Positions 9,101-20,090 of a stretch of 64,000 nt of DNA are shown piece by piece. Source of the DNA: Saccharum officinarum (lineage: Eukaryota; Streptophyta; Magnoliopsida; Poales; Poaceae); contig CM036197.1 in the NCBI GenBank assembly GCA_020631735.1, forward strand, positions 46,795,880-46,859,879, in the 5' to 3' direction. The position numbers and the translations under genes were made by a program. The notes under the pieces are model-generated. The model worked only from the letters and a program-made list of their open reading frames with translations. It did not search any database and was not told where the DNA came from. Every line of letters starts with the position of its first letter. Position 1 is the first letter of the stretch.

Positions 9101-12032
9101 AGTACTCAACAGTATAACTCCTATGATACATGAAAATACAGGGGAAAGAATAAGGTTTAGCTACAGCAAGAATGCTGAGTGTATTATATGGTGCTGAGTG
9201 TTGGCCTACAAAAAGGCGACATGTCCAGCAATTGAGTGTAGCAGAGATGCGTATGTTGCGTTGGTGTTGTGGGCACATAAGGAGGGACAGAGTCCGGAAC
9301 GACGATATTCGGGATAGGGTTGGGGTGGCACCAATTGAGGAGAAATTGATTCAACATCGGTTGAGATGGTTTGGACATGTCCAACGAAGGCCTCCTGAGG
9401 CGCCGGTGCGTAGTGGAGTTCTAAAGCGGGCCGATAATGTAAAGAGCGGTAGAGGTCGACCTAAACTAACTTGGGACGAGTCCGTTAAGAGAAATCTTAA
9501 GGAGTGGAATATCTCCAAGGATTTAGCTATGGACAGGAGCGCTTGGAGATTGGCAATCAACGTGCCTGAACCGTGACATCTTTTTGTCTTGTGCCATTTA
9601 TGTCCCTTTATGTGTCTCCCTGTTTCTCGTCTCTTTTGGGTTTCATCTCTAGCCTACCCCAACTTGCTTGGGACAAAAGGCTATGTTGTTGTTGTTGTTG
9701 TTAGCTACAGCAAGAATGCAAGATCACCTGATACCATCATAGCGTGATAGATTAGAAGAAGCTTCAGATGAGGCTAGTATGTAATATGCTGGTAAGCCAA
9801 GAGAAAATGAAGGCAGTGAAACCTGAAATACAATAGAAGATGAAAGTTCGGTTAACATTTCTTTCATGAATCCCATTGAAAAGACATGCTTTTTTACTAT
9901 TTATTCGGGATAGTGGAAAGTAACAAACCTCTTCCACCACAGATCCCAACTGCTCCAGGTGTGAAGCAGCACCCTTGATTGATGATATGACTCCGTTGGC
10001 AACACCTTCTCCAAGAGTTTCTTGTATAATCCCAATTCTCACACCAGCTAATGGTTTTGATTCTAGTAAATCTAGGGAGACCAACTCCGATGCATAGTCT
10101 GGAACAACCTGAAAATGTGACAGAAGAGATCAAGTAGCAATGAACCAAACTTCAATGTTATGCCTTCCTGCATGCCCCAGATTGCTAATGGATCACGATC
10201 CAGTTGCAGAGGAGTAGAATGGAAGAAGGACAAAAATCAGGTTAAGGGTTGTTAACAAATATACAAGACTGCCACATAGTTTTGATGATATAAATGGATT
10301 AAATCAATGCTATATATGAGAATGGGAGTATGGGACAGACTAGTATAATCCTTCCGACATCTGTTTTAGCCATTTCTGAATGTTATACTATGATTTGTTT
10401 TCCAACCATAGAAGACAACCCATGTGTTGCCTTTATATTACTAATAAAAAAACAGTTAGATAGAATAAAGTGCAAAAGTCATCCCTATGAAACCATATTA
10501 ATACAATTACTAACAACCAACTCAAAACATGACATGATCACATGGAAATGAAATCTGATGTCCAAGCCTACAACTAATCTGTGAAGCCCAACAAAACAAA
10601 CAATACGTGTGAGATCATAGACATGTTTGCCAACAATAGCAATTATACATGCGGTTCAACTTCCAACTGTACCAGCCAAGGCTATAACCCAACCAGATAA
10701 TAAACATACTACTGGTAGAAATGGGTGACAAAAGACAAACATACTTTTAAGGTGAAGCCTCGGTTTCTTTACCTGCGAACTGCTGGTTGAGTCCATCTTG
10801 TCATGGCCAGCAACAACAGATAAGATGGTTGCAGTGTCAAAAACTGATGAACCAAAGCATCCCACAACATCCAGCGATGAAGCATAGGCCATGAGACCAA
10901 AACGAGAAACTCGACCATAAGTTGGTTTCAACCCCACTACACCGCAAAACGACGCTGGTTGTCTCACACTTCCACCCGTGTCGCTTCCTAGTGACGCTAC
11001 ACATTGCCTAGCAGATACCGCAGAAGCGGAACCACCAGAGGATCCCCCAGGCACACGTGAATCATCCCACGGGTTTGTCGTCACCTGCATATTATCACCA
11101 ACAATATCTGTCATAATCACATCACCCCATGTCTACATTTTTAGCACATGAATATTCTCTATGTTGAGATGGCGAAGATTGCAGGTGCACTGCAGTTCAT
11201 CTCCAAAACAAGTCCCCACATTTCAACATCAATAGTAACATGCAACTAGCCACCTACATGAATTAATATGGCATGAACGATCCTGGGACCGTCCCTGGTC
11301 TTCACATTTTTGTTTCAATTCAATGTCTCCACATTTTTGTTTCATTGACTGCTACGGACAAGTGTAAACAAAACTTTACCATGCTTGTGAGGTTTAACAC
11401 TAACGTGATATTTCAACCTGAGTCAACACAATCGGCAATGCTCAAACTTCAGCAAACTCCGTCTAAACAATATGAGGATCTGGTCCGCCAACCTGAAACG
11501 CGGAGCCCTCGGTGGTGCTCCCCATTCCGAATTCGTCGAGGTTCGTCTTCCCCACCACAATAGCGCCGGCCTCCCGCAGCCGCCGCACGGCCGTGGCGTC
11601 GTACGCCGGTCGGTACCCGTCCAGTATCCGCGACCCGCCCGTGGAGGGCATGTTGGCGGTGCAGAGGTTGTCCTTCACTCCCACCAGCACTCCAGCGAGC
11701 GGACCCACCGCATCCTTCTCCCCGGAGGCAATCCTCCGGTCGAGTTCCTCCGCCTCACGCTCGGCGGCGGCGTCCGCGACGTGGATGAAGCTGCGCAAGC
11801 TCGGCTCGGTACGGCGGAGGCGGGAGAGGTACTCGGAGGTGATGTCCGCCGCGGTCCTCTCGCCGGAGAGGAGCGACTCGCGGATGGAGAGGATGGAGGA
11901 TGTGGCGGGGCCCGGGGCCAAGGTTGTGGCGGGAGCGGATTGGAGGGAAGACACGGCGGTGAACCGGCGGCGAGCGGGAGTGGGGAGGCGGCGGTGGGAG
12001 ATGAGGAGGCGGTGCGCGAGAGGCGGCGGCAT
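6173..12032 (-). CDS. GATA: Glutamyl-tRNA(Gln) amidotransferase subunit A, organellar; 3' exon missing
   Basis: The product is the amidase subunit of GatCAB, which converts Glu-tRNA(Gln) to Gln-tRNA(Gln) in plastids and mitochondria. Exons (minus): 12032-11493, 11084-10773, 10108-9929, 9822-9728, 9092-9017, 7156-7079, 6849-6756, 6679-6630, 6286-6173. All have GT-AG borders and the phases add up to 1539 nt (513 codons). The N-terminus [10 protein letters not shown] is basic and Ser-rich like a targeting peptide. The amidase-signature Lys is in VGVKDNLCT, and the Ser pair lies in [11 protein letters not shown] and [13 protein letters not shown]. The expected last ~27 residues (family ~540 aa) are not found downstream. 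Reading through the last donor adds only 11 codons before a TAG at 6137-6139. Intron 4 holds an RTE LINE and intron 5 an unclassified insert. The gene is either truncated or has a distant last exon outside my recognition. Confidence 0.9.
6797..7054 (-). repeat. Tandem duplication overlapping gatA exon 7
   Basis: About 130 bp containing exon 7's 5' half and the flanking intron (6797-6929) recur, diverged, at 6930-7054. Both copies share 'tctttccaaagcatctttgaa'-like sequence, 'tactaca.tgcatgta' and the terminal 'tacaaatattgaat'. The outer copy lies inside intron 6. It has lost sequence near the splice acceptor and looks like a decayed exon copy, not an alternative exon. Confidence 0.65.
7620..8880. 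mobile_element. Unclassified insert in gatA intron 5, possibly a solo LTR
   Basis: Intron 5 is unusually long (7157-9016). Its middle part has a balanced base composition unlike the AT-rich intron edges, a 198-codon open frame (7649-8245) without recognisable domains, and leader-like text ('agtcgccacctatgttagggtttgagttttgatt', 'gattagccttcgtggcgagg'). This resembles LTR sequence of grass retrotransposons. I could not fix TG...CA ends or a target duplication, so boundaries are approximate. Confidence 0.4.
9176..9700 (+). mobile_element. 5'-truncated RTE-clade LINE in gatA intron 4
   Basis: A perfect 19-bp target duplication, TTAGCTACAGCAAGAATGC, lies at 9157-9175 and 9701-9719. The insert encodes the C-terminal end of an RTE reverse transcriptase (frame to 9576: [17 protein letters not shown], then [50 protein letters not shown]). 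It ends in a (GTT)n run before the second duplication, as RTE elements do. It lies antisense to gatA, about 9 bp upstream of the exon 4 splice donor on the plus-strand map. The intact duplication and frame indicate a recent insertion. Confidence 0.9.
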
Positions 12033-13060
12033 GGCGGCGGCCGGCGGGGAGGTTCTCCGGCCGTCGCCGGTGTGCGCGGGTTTTGGGGATGACTGATGAG
12101 GAGTGGGAAGGGGAAGGTGAGGATTTGGGAGGATTAGGGTGGGAGAAGACAGGTGGATTGGAGACACGTGGAACTAAAAATGCTGGGACGCCGTCGGATC
12201 ATACCAGTAGTCTCAAGGGCCGTTTGCAAGGGGTTTTTTTTTTTTGTGAAAGATCAAATTGTCTGAAAATGTCTACTGTATATCTCTATTCCACTGTACT
12301 CGAAATGTCAAGAACAAAACAGTAGCATACTTACATAAAAAAACAGTAGCGTGGTGGCACGGTGGAAGAAGAGGGTGGAATGGATCACTGTGTTCCTCCA
12401 CTTAACTCATCCCTACTTTTGTTTAGGTAAAAGCTATAGCATCTGAATTTAAACAAAAAAATCACACCAAACATCGCACACACTTTGTGCGCAAGCTAGA
12501 TCTGCACTTATACACGTTTCATAGTATTGCCAACATATATGTCTCACACCCATACACATTGAGCCTTGTTACATCTTTCCACCGAAACGAACAATTTTCT
12601 TTGGACTAATATATGAACTCCATGTATCAAGGGCCCATCACAGTTAGCATTATTTTGAAATTTCAACATACCCCCTTCATCCAAAAGAGTGTCGCATAGG
12701 GTTTTATGTTTATTCAAACTTTTTATGTTTGACTAAGCTTTTCTAAGTTTGACTAAATTTATAGAATATATTAGCAACATTTATATCTCAAAATAAAATT
12801 ATTATAAAAATATTCAATAGTTAATTTAATTATACTAATTTTGCACTATAAATATTAATATTTTTTATATATTTTGATCAAAATTGAAAATATTTGACTT
12901 TTCGAGAGGTGAGAATGATTATAAGACAGAGATTGATGTTTTCACACACCTATATTATTCCTATTCACGTATAGCTTTTCTCAAATACGAGGATTTAGAG
13001 GGGGCTTTATTCATTATTCATGGGGAAAAAACATGTAGATTATATTCTCTTGGCTTACAG
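12033..13060. other. gatA 5' flank and intergenic sequence
   Basis: The first ~140 bp upstream of the gatA ATG are purine-rich and could hold the leader. Around 12665-12900 is AT-rich sequence of the Stowaway type ('cccttcatccaaaagagtg' ... 'tttgactttt') whose right terminus I cannot define. No gene recognised. Confidence 0.5.
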
Positions 13061-13062
13061 TA

Positions 13063-13310
13063 TACTTCCTCCATCCCAAATTATAAAGCATTCAAAAAAT
13101 CTTGGAGAGTCAAAGGATCTTAAGTTTAACCAAATTTATATAAGATAATAATATTTATGACACCAATTAAGTATTATTAGATTCTTCATTAATTATATTT
13201 TTATAGTATACATATTTGATGTTATAAATTTTTGTAATTTTGGTCAAACTTAAAATGCTTTGACTCTCTAAAATTCTTGGAATGCCTTATAATTTGAAAT
13301 GGAGGGAGTA
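13063..13310. mobile_element. Stowaway MITE
   Basis: The left end CTTCCTCCATCCCAAATTAT and the right end ATAATTTGAAATGGAGGGAG are inverted repeats. They are flanked by TA at 13063-13064 and 13309-13310, the Tc1/mariner target duplication. The interior is AT-rich and non-coding. Confidence 0.85.
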
Positions 13311-14164
13311 AGAAATTATATATAGATAGATACCACGATAAAAGTGAATTGCTTCTAGCAAGATAAGAGTACTCACAAGTCACAATCACGTTGAATTAGT
13401 TCATCTAGAAGTGCTATAACGAGTTTGCTAAAGATCACACTAACAATTGTGGCCCGATGCTCCTCCTTGCTAGTTAGATGTCATCAGCCATGATGAAGTG
13501 ATGAAGTAATTAGTGTGATTTTCTCTTTTTTATATGTTATTAGCTACAGTTTTACGGGTCACTATCAACTATCATGACTTCTGATCTTCACATCCAGTCA
13601 AGTGAATACCACATGGACGATTAGGTGCACATTCAGCTACCTACCTAAACCCTCAAATACGAAATGCCTGTCTCAATTTTTTTTATCACATATATTGTAT
13701 GTGGTTTGCTTGTTTTCGTATCAAATTATCGAGATACGTTTCTTGTTAAAATGGTTTTGTGCTATACCGATATAGTACATAGTAGACCGAGTGTATTATA
13801 GTTACGTATACATGCACATCTATTTACCCAAACCATCAAATACGAAATGTCTATTTAAATGAAATATTTGTAGTATTACATGTACTCATGCTCATATAAA
13901 AGTACCAAGTTGATTTATATTATATATTTTCTGTTAAAACAACTTTGTGCTATATCAATATACTACGTACTAAATGAGTGTTTGCTAACTACCTTATATC
14001 GCACAAGTAATATATTACAAGTGGAATTCTTTTATCCTGACATCATCGTTGCTAGCACCGTGTCAATTATTTGTATTTGTTCAGCATTTTTTTGTTTACC
14101 CTCGGCACGCATCGACAGAATATACATACATTGGATTATATTGTTGTTGTTATTCGCTATTATT

Positions 14165-14600
14165 ACTTCACTCATCTCAAATATAAGTATCATTCTTACT
14201 TTCTAAAAGTCAAACATTTTCAACTTTGACCAAATACTCTAGACATTAATGTTTATGATCATAATAAGTATCATTAGATTAGTTAGATAAAAATGGCTTT
14301 TTATAGCTCTCTCTCTCATTTCTCTCTCTCAACCATGTATGAAATTATCGGTGAAGTTGTTTTGCCAAATAGTTTTTTTTCAAAACAGCTCAACTTCACC
14401 AATGAAGATGCTTATAATGCTGATGAAGCTGAGCTATGCCAAACAAGACCTAATTATTAAATATATCCTCATAATAAACTTATCTGGAGATATAACTATT
14501 GTTAAGTTTTTCATAAATTTAAATTTAGTCAAAGTTAAAAATATTTGACCGATATGGAACCCAAAACGACACTAATTATTTTTTAGAACGGACGGAGTAT
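14165..14600. mobile_element. Stowaway MITE interrupted by a second MITE
   Basis: A Stowaway-type left end ('ctcatctcaaatataagtatcattctt') and right end ('aacgacactaattattttttagaacggacgg', then AGTA) are separated by an unrelated ~170-bp block at about 14285-14450. That block has its own imperfect inverted sequences ('tggctttttatagctc' against 'gagctatgccaaac'). The outer arms continue on either side, so this is a nested insertion. Confidence 0.6.
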
Positions 14601-15035
14601 TTATTAATAATAATTAATAATTCATTAATATTATAAATCCAGTGAAGCACAGTCATAAGAAGCAAGCGAACAGGGCAGGCACGCACGCCCGTAGAAGGCG
14701 AGCAGCTTGGGTTGCTCCACCCATAGATTGGTGTGCGCCGGGGGAAGGGAAAGCCGTCAGCCACATCGCCCTTTCTCCTTAAAAAACCTCTCGCCTGGGG
14801 GCGGAGCTTTCGAAGCTCGCCCACTCCCTCCCGCCCTCGCAACCATCACCGCCGCCCACCGTTCCCACCGCCGCGGCCTCTATTTCTCCCCCCTCCTCCC
14901 TCGCATGCCCCGCTCGCCGCCACCACTTCCCCTTCCCCCACCTCCTCCCGCCCCCAGGTGACTGTGACTCCCTCCCTCCGGCGCCCGAATCTCCGTCTCG
15001 CCGCCTCCGCCGCGAGATCTCCGGCTGCCCGCGCC

Positions 15036-18000
15036 ATGGTCGCCGCCTCCGGCCTCGCGCTGCCGCGGGTGGCCGCACCCTGCCCGGCGCGCACGCGGGG
15101 TGGTCTCCGCCCTGCCTTCCTCCGATTCGCGCCGCCCGTGGCGCTGCCACCGCGCCAGCTCCGGTGCTGCGCGTCCACCGTCGACGATGGCGTGGTGTCC
15201 GCAGCGGCCTCCAAGCCCCGCCTCCCCAGGTAACGCCGGTGTCTCTGTCCACCTGGGAACCTCATTCGCACAATGATTGGGCGGGTGAGATGTGATTGTT
15301 GTTTCTGTGGAAGGTGGGATTGGATGCCTCTAGTCTGCTCCCGTACAAAATGGTGTGATGTTCGTGCTATTCGTATATACTGGGTGCGTTGCAATACAAC
15401 CGTTATTGCGCGAAAAGAGGGATTTGCTTTCGATGTTTTTTGTAGGAATGGCGTGATATTCACGACACACTTATTTGGTTTTGCCAGTTTATTTTACTAT
15501 AAGGTTGGCTCCAACTGCATATGGTAGCTCCGGGGCTTGCTTTTCTGTACCGTGGGCATCTTATGATCGAAATCCAGTAGTTCCATGTAGTCAGGATGTC
15601 ATAACTGTTCCGTATGCTCCATCCTTTGTGTGCTGTAGCTGTAGTGTAGACGCCTCAAGTTGATAGTGTTACTGTGTCTCTCAACTCACTGGAATAGGCC
15701 TCCCTGATGTATAGAGTAAAGTCGACGGTGGGTCGTGGTTTCTCTGATTAATTGTCTGGGATCTGCCTGTGCTCCACTTGCCATTAAATGTGGTGGTGAA
15801 TGTTTCCATTTTTGTAGCCGCCATTGTATACAATACTTGTGCTGGCCCAACTGTATTGCTAGGATAAATTCATTTATCTGTGCCTTTTTTTGATCATGGA
15901 GCCTACAATATCCACCAGTGTAATGACCTCTGCTGGATGATATTACAGGGTGGTTGGTATGGGTTCAAAGCTTGTCGGATGTGGATCAGCCATCCCAACA
16001 CTTAGTGTTTCAAATGACGACCTTTCGAAAATAGTTGAAACGTCAGATGAATGGATTGCGGCTCGAACTGGGATTCGTAACAGGCGAGTTCTTTCAGGTA
16101 ATTATGTTTTTTATTCCTTCAATTAAATAACCAAATTAGGGACACTTGTGTCCCCTAGATTAAATTTATACTGCTTTTGTTTGTTGTTGTGTGGTAACCG
16201 TAGCGGATGTGCACAGACCGTTTGGCACATCAGTTTTTATTTTTAGTAGTTTATTAACATGAATAATATTGAATTTTCTGTCAGAAAATATCATATGAAA
16301 ATTCTAATATATGATAAAATAATGTTAAGACTATTATGAATAAAACAATGAGATTACAAAGTAAAAGTACAATGATACTACGAGTCTATGTCTTATTATG
16401 CTGCCTTATTATCGTAAAATCTTACAAATAAACATTGTATCTTTTTTTTTGTAGTTTGACTACTGATTTGCGTAGTGACCACTTAGGTTTAGGACAGCAG
16501 CTAGAAAAATTCTCTTACCATCCTTGGAGTGGTACCACTAAGGCACTGATCATAACATGAGGTTCTTAGGTACCAAACTATAGTACCTCTTGGTACTTTC
16601 CCAAGGACTATGGAAAATATTAACCTAAAACTTGATTTCTGCCTACCTCTGTTGTATAGATCTGAACAGAAAACTGTTGATTGTTGCTGGAAGCTTGTTT
16701 AATTTACTATGTATGTGGGTAATAACATTTAAAGCTGGTGTCTGTGTGTCAGTTGGAAAGCATATTTTATTGTCAACAGTTTCAGTTGCAATAGCTTCTT
16801 AGTTTTGCTTCTTTTCCTCATTTGCCCCTTCTTTCCAATGTGACAGGAGATGAAACATTGCGGGGGCTCTCAATACAAGCAGCTCAAAGGGCACTTGAGA
16901 TGGCTGAAGTAAAAGCTGAAGACGTTGACCTTGTTCTCCTTTGTACATCTACTCCAGATGATCTGTTTGGAGGTGCCGCTCAGGTATCTAGTAAAATATA
17001 TTTAAGCATTATGACATTTTTCATTAATATATTAGCCTTTGAAAGTTAGAATTTTGTTTCAATACGTGAGAAGCCTCATATTGCTCTTTCTCAGTGCGTT
17101 GAAATCTGGCTCTGAAAAAAAGAATAAAAAAACTTTGCTTTATCTTTGAAATTTAGAGTTGGCATTCTGAAGTGTCAAGTGCTAATGTCAATCTATGCAC
17201 ATTTAATGTATTTCATTATTTCTTGCTAGCATTTTGAAAGGTACTGCCCATTTTATACTTTCAGCGGGCACCATTTTTTGCCTGAGATTCATTGTCTACT
17301 TTACACACTGTATGTACCATAAGCTTGTCCTAGTTTGAAAGGGCACGATTTTCTTGTTGCACTTTTAAGGAAATTGATACTGATATGACTGTTCATTAGT
17401 CTTGTTTTCTGTTGATTACTATGAGCATGCTGTTTCGGTGTTTTATTAAAAGTTCCGATTCATCCTTAACTAACAGGTGCTGGCGGAAGTGGGGTGCACA
17501 AATGCTTTTGGATTTGATATTACAGCTGCTTGCAGTGGGTTTATAGTTGGCTTAATCACAGCTACTCGTTTTATCAAAGGTAATTCAATTATTAAAAATT
17601 TATGTGGTTGATGTGGAATTGCTCCCTCAAAATTAATATGCCACTTGAATAATATATGCACACTGTTGTAGGTGGAGGTCTTCAGAATGTCCTAGTAGTT
17701 GGTGCAGATGCTCTTTCAAAATACGTGGATTGGACAGACAGAGGTACATGCATCCTTTTTGGTGATGCTGCTGGTGCTGTGTTGGTACAGGTATAGCTTA
17801 TTTCCTGTGCAAATATTTGTATTTCTCCCCATCCCAGTAAGTTAGTTGATGTTCCATGGCTAAATCTGAATGAAATATGGTTGGAACTTTGTTCAGTAAG
17901 AAACATGAGAAGCCATGCTGGGTGATGTGACACTGTTGATTACGAGATCTTTATCCAAATTCTCTTGTCCAACTTCTTAATTTAGAATTTTGCAGGCATG

Positions 18001-18658
18001 CAGCGCTGATGAAGATGGCTTGCTAGGTTTTTGTGTTCAAAGTGATGGCAATGGACAAAAGTGCGACTTCCTTTCGAGAATGTTGTGAGATACTGAGAAT
18101 TCATTCTAAATATATGTTGGCTTACATAGTTTCTCTTTATTTACATGTAGGCATCTAAATGCCATAACGGCAAATGATGAGTCTATCTTGTCCAATACCA
18201 ATGGTGTTCCTGGATTTCCGCCAAAGAAGGCAACCTACTCATGCATTCAAATGAATGGAAAGGAAGTTTTTCGCTTTGCTGTCCGATGCGTGCCACAGTC
18301 CATTGAGAAGGCACTCCAAGAAGCTGGTTTGTCCGCCTCCAGTATTGACTGGTTGTTGTTACATCAAGTGAGTATCCTAACTAAAAATGTACTTGACCTG
18401 AATCATTGCTGTTCTAAATGATCTTCTGTGTTACAGGCTAATCAGCGGATTATTGATGCTGCTGCCAGTCGATTAGATATCCCATCTGACAAGGTTATTT
18501 CAAATCTTGCTAACTACGGCAATACCAGCGCTGCATCCATCCCATTAGCATTGGATGAGGCTGTTCGCAGTGGCAAGGTGAAGACTGGTGATATTATTGC
18601 GGCATCAGGTTTTGGTGCTGGACTTACCTGGGGTTCAGCTATTGTCAAATGGGGCTAA
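15036..18658 (+). CDS. KASIII: 3-oxoacyl-[acyl-carrier-protein] synthase III, plastid
   Basis: KAS III condenses acetyl-CoA with malonyl-ACP, the first step of plastid fatty-acid elongation. Exons: 15036-15229, 15949-16097, 16847-16983, 17477-17579, 17672-17790, 17996-18060, 18151-18367, 18437-18658. All are GT-AG and total 1206 nt (401 residues plus TAA). The ATG at 15036 opens a Pro/Arg/Ala-rich stretch of ~60 residues typical of a plastid transit peptide. The mature part begins near [16 protein letters not shown]. The catalytic triad is present: Cys in DITAACSGF (exon 4), His in LLLHQANQRI (exon 7/8 junction), Asn in [11 protein letters not shown] (exon 8). The protein ends [12 protein letters not shown]. 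No damage is seen; this is the most complete gene in the window. Confidence 0.96.
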
Positions 18659-19549
18659 TTATTCTACGTGAGCCATAACAACATCAATGAGATAGCTTCA
18701 AGTCTTAAAAGGCCTCGGGATCCTACATCTATTGGTTCTTTTCCCCATTTTTCTGTGCAACATTTTTCTTTCGTATGTGTCGGTCTTCCTTGCACATGAA
18801 AATCTAGTGGCATTTTACCGTATTCACCTATTCCTTTGGCTCATTACACAGCTGAGAGGGATTGTAATGTAGTTGGCAGTAGTTTTGAGTGGTGGATGAA
18901 AATGTTTGAATTTTGCATCGAGGATGACAATGGTGGCACTAAAGATGAGATTACACTGTAAAGTTAATGGGCCTTTTTGTCTGAGAATTTTACTGAGCGG
19001 TTGTCGATCTTGTGGCCCCAAGCAATAAGCATGTACAAGGAGGTGGACCGTGGACATGTGCTATTGGACAATTCTTAGTAATTATGTTCTACTTTTTTTA
19101 TACACCTAATTTTAGTATATTTTGTTCTCCTTTTATTATACACATGCCGTGAGAAAAAGGAAATGACCTTGGTTTGTGCTTTTTAGACGTTTTGTATTTC
19201 AGCTATCAAATCGATCAGATTGGTACATGAAAAATGGTACAACAAAATTGTTTTCGCGGTATCTTAGTTTTCCAGGTCTATAAAGTATAAACAAATAAAG
19301 CTACAGAGGGACTAGCCGCGAAAGTTGCATTGGATATTTGTCCAACACTCCAACGCCTCATTTCTTTTTTGCTCTGAATAGGCTCAAACCTCAAATGCCT
19401 TGTGTTGAGTGCTCAACTTGGCGATACCGTATACTTGTAAATTTGAAGTGGCAAATTTGATATAGGTCCTCATAAATTGCAACGTCGTTTGGTTTTGTCT
19501 AGTTTCTCCCTTGCTCTTTTCAATTAGGAGCAATGTCTTTTTTATATAC
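18659..19549. other. 3' flank of KASIII, intergenic
   Basis: The sequence after the stop probably includes the KASIII 3' UTR. I see no further gene, no TIR pair and no LTR. Confidence 0.55.
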
Positions 19550-19695
19550 TCTCTTCTTCCTAAAAAAAATACAATTATAACATAGTGTCATGTTTTAGTA
19601 TCATATACCAATTATAGAAAAAATATCAATATTTATGATATCAAATAAATATCATTAAATCAATTATGAAATGTATTTTTATAATAAATTGATGA
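19550..19695. mobile_element. Truncated Stowaway-type MITE
   Basis: This block begins 'tactctcttcttcctaaaaaaaatacaattataacatagtgtcatg'. It matches, in reverse orientation, the element at 52660-52857 over its whole length but lacks the distal TIR. It ends ~20 bp before the tRNA gene. Confidence 0.6.
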
Positions 19696-19712
19696 GCAAA
19701 ACAAAAAAAGCT

Positions 19713-19785
19713 TCCATTGACGGGATTTGAACCCGGGTCGCCTGGGTGAAAGCCAGGTATCCTAACCGGACTAGACGACAATGGA
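19713..19785 (-). tRNA. tRNA-Glu (anticodon TTC)
   Basis: The 73-nt minus-strand sequence has a perfect 7-bp acceptor stem (TCCATTG/CAATGGA), a D-arm containing AGTCCGGTTAGGA, and an anticodon arm CCTGG-CTTTCAC-CCAGG giving anticodon TTC. A T-arm CCGGG-TTTGAAT-CCCGT follows. There is no intron and no encoded CCA, as expected for a nuclear plant tRNA gene. The outermost T-stem pair is a C/T mismatch, so folding is slightly weakened; function is still likely. Confidence 0.93.
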
Positions 19786-20090
19786 CTTGTGTCTTTAGGA
19801 TGTTTCAAGCTTCTTTTTCAATAAGTCGCACACGAAGCAATAGCTTACTCCTCCAATAACAACGGTAGCCGTTTCGGTGGTTGCCTGGTCTTTAATTCAT
19901 ACACTCCATATAGGAACAAAATTTTACAAGAAGCCTGATCTTTAATTCATATACTCCATATAGGAACAAAAATTTTACAAGAAGTGAGTAGTATATACTC
20001 CTAGAAGAGAGACACCTCCAATTTTTCCATATATACATGAGCCTTGCTTATGCATTTCTGCGCATCGAAATCCAATTTGTTACTACTGAA

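Noticed and set aside
11472..12096. Long plus-strand open frames of ~200 codons opposite gatA exon 1
   Set aside because: They are antisense shadows of a GC-rich exon; the minus-strand frame matches GatA motif by motif.
14733..15463. Frames overlapping KASIII exon 1 on both strands
   Set aside because: Only the frame from 15036 joins in phase with the downstream KAS III exons.
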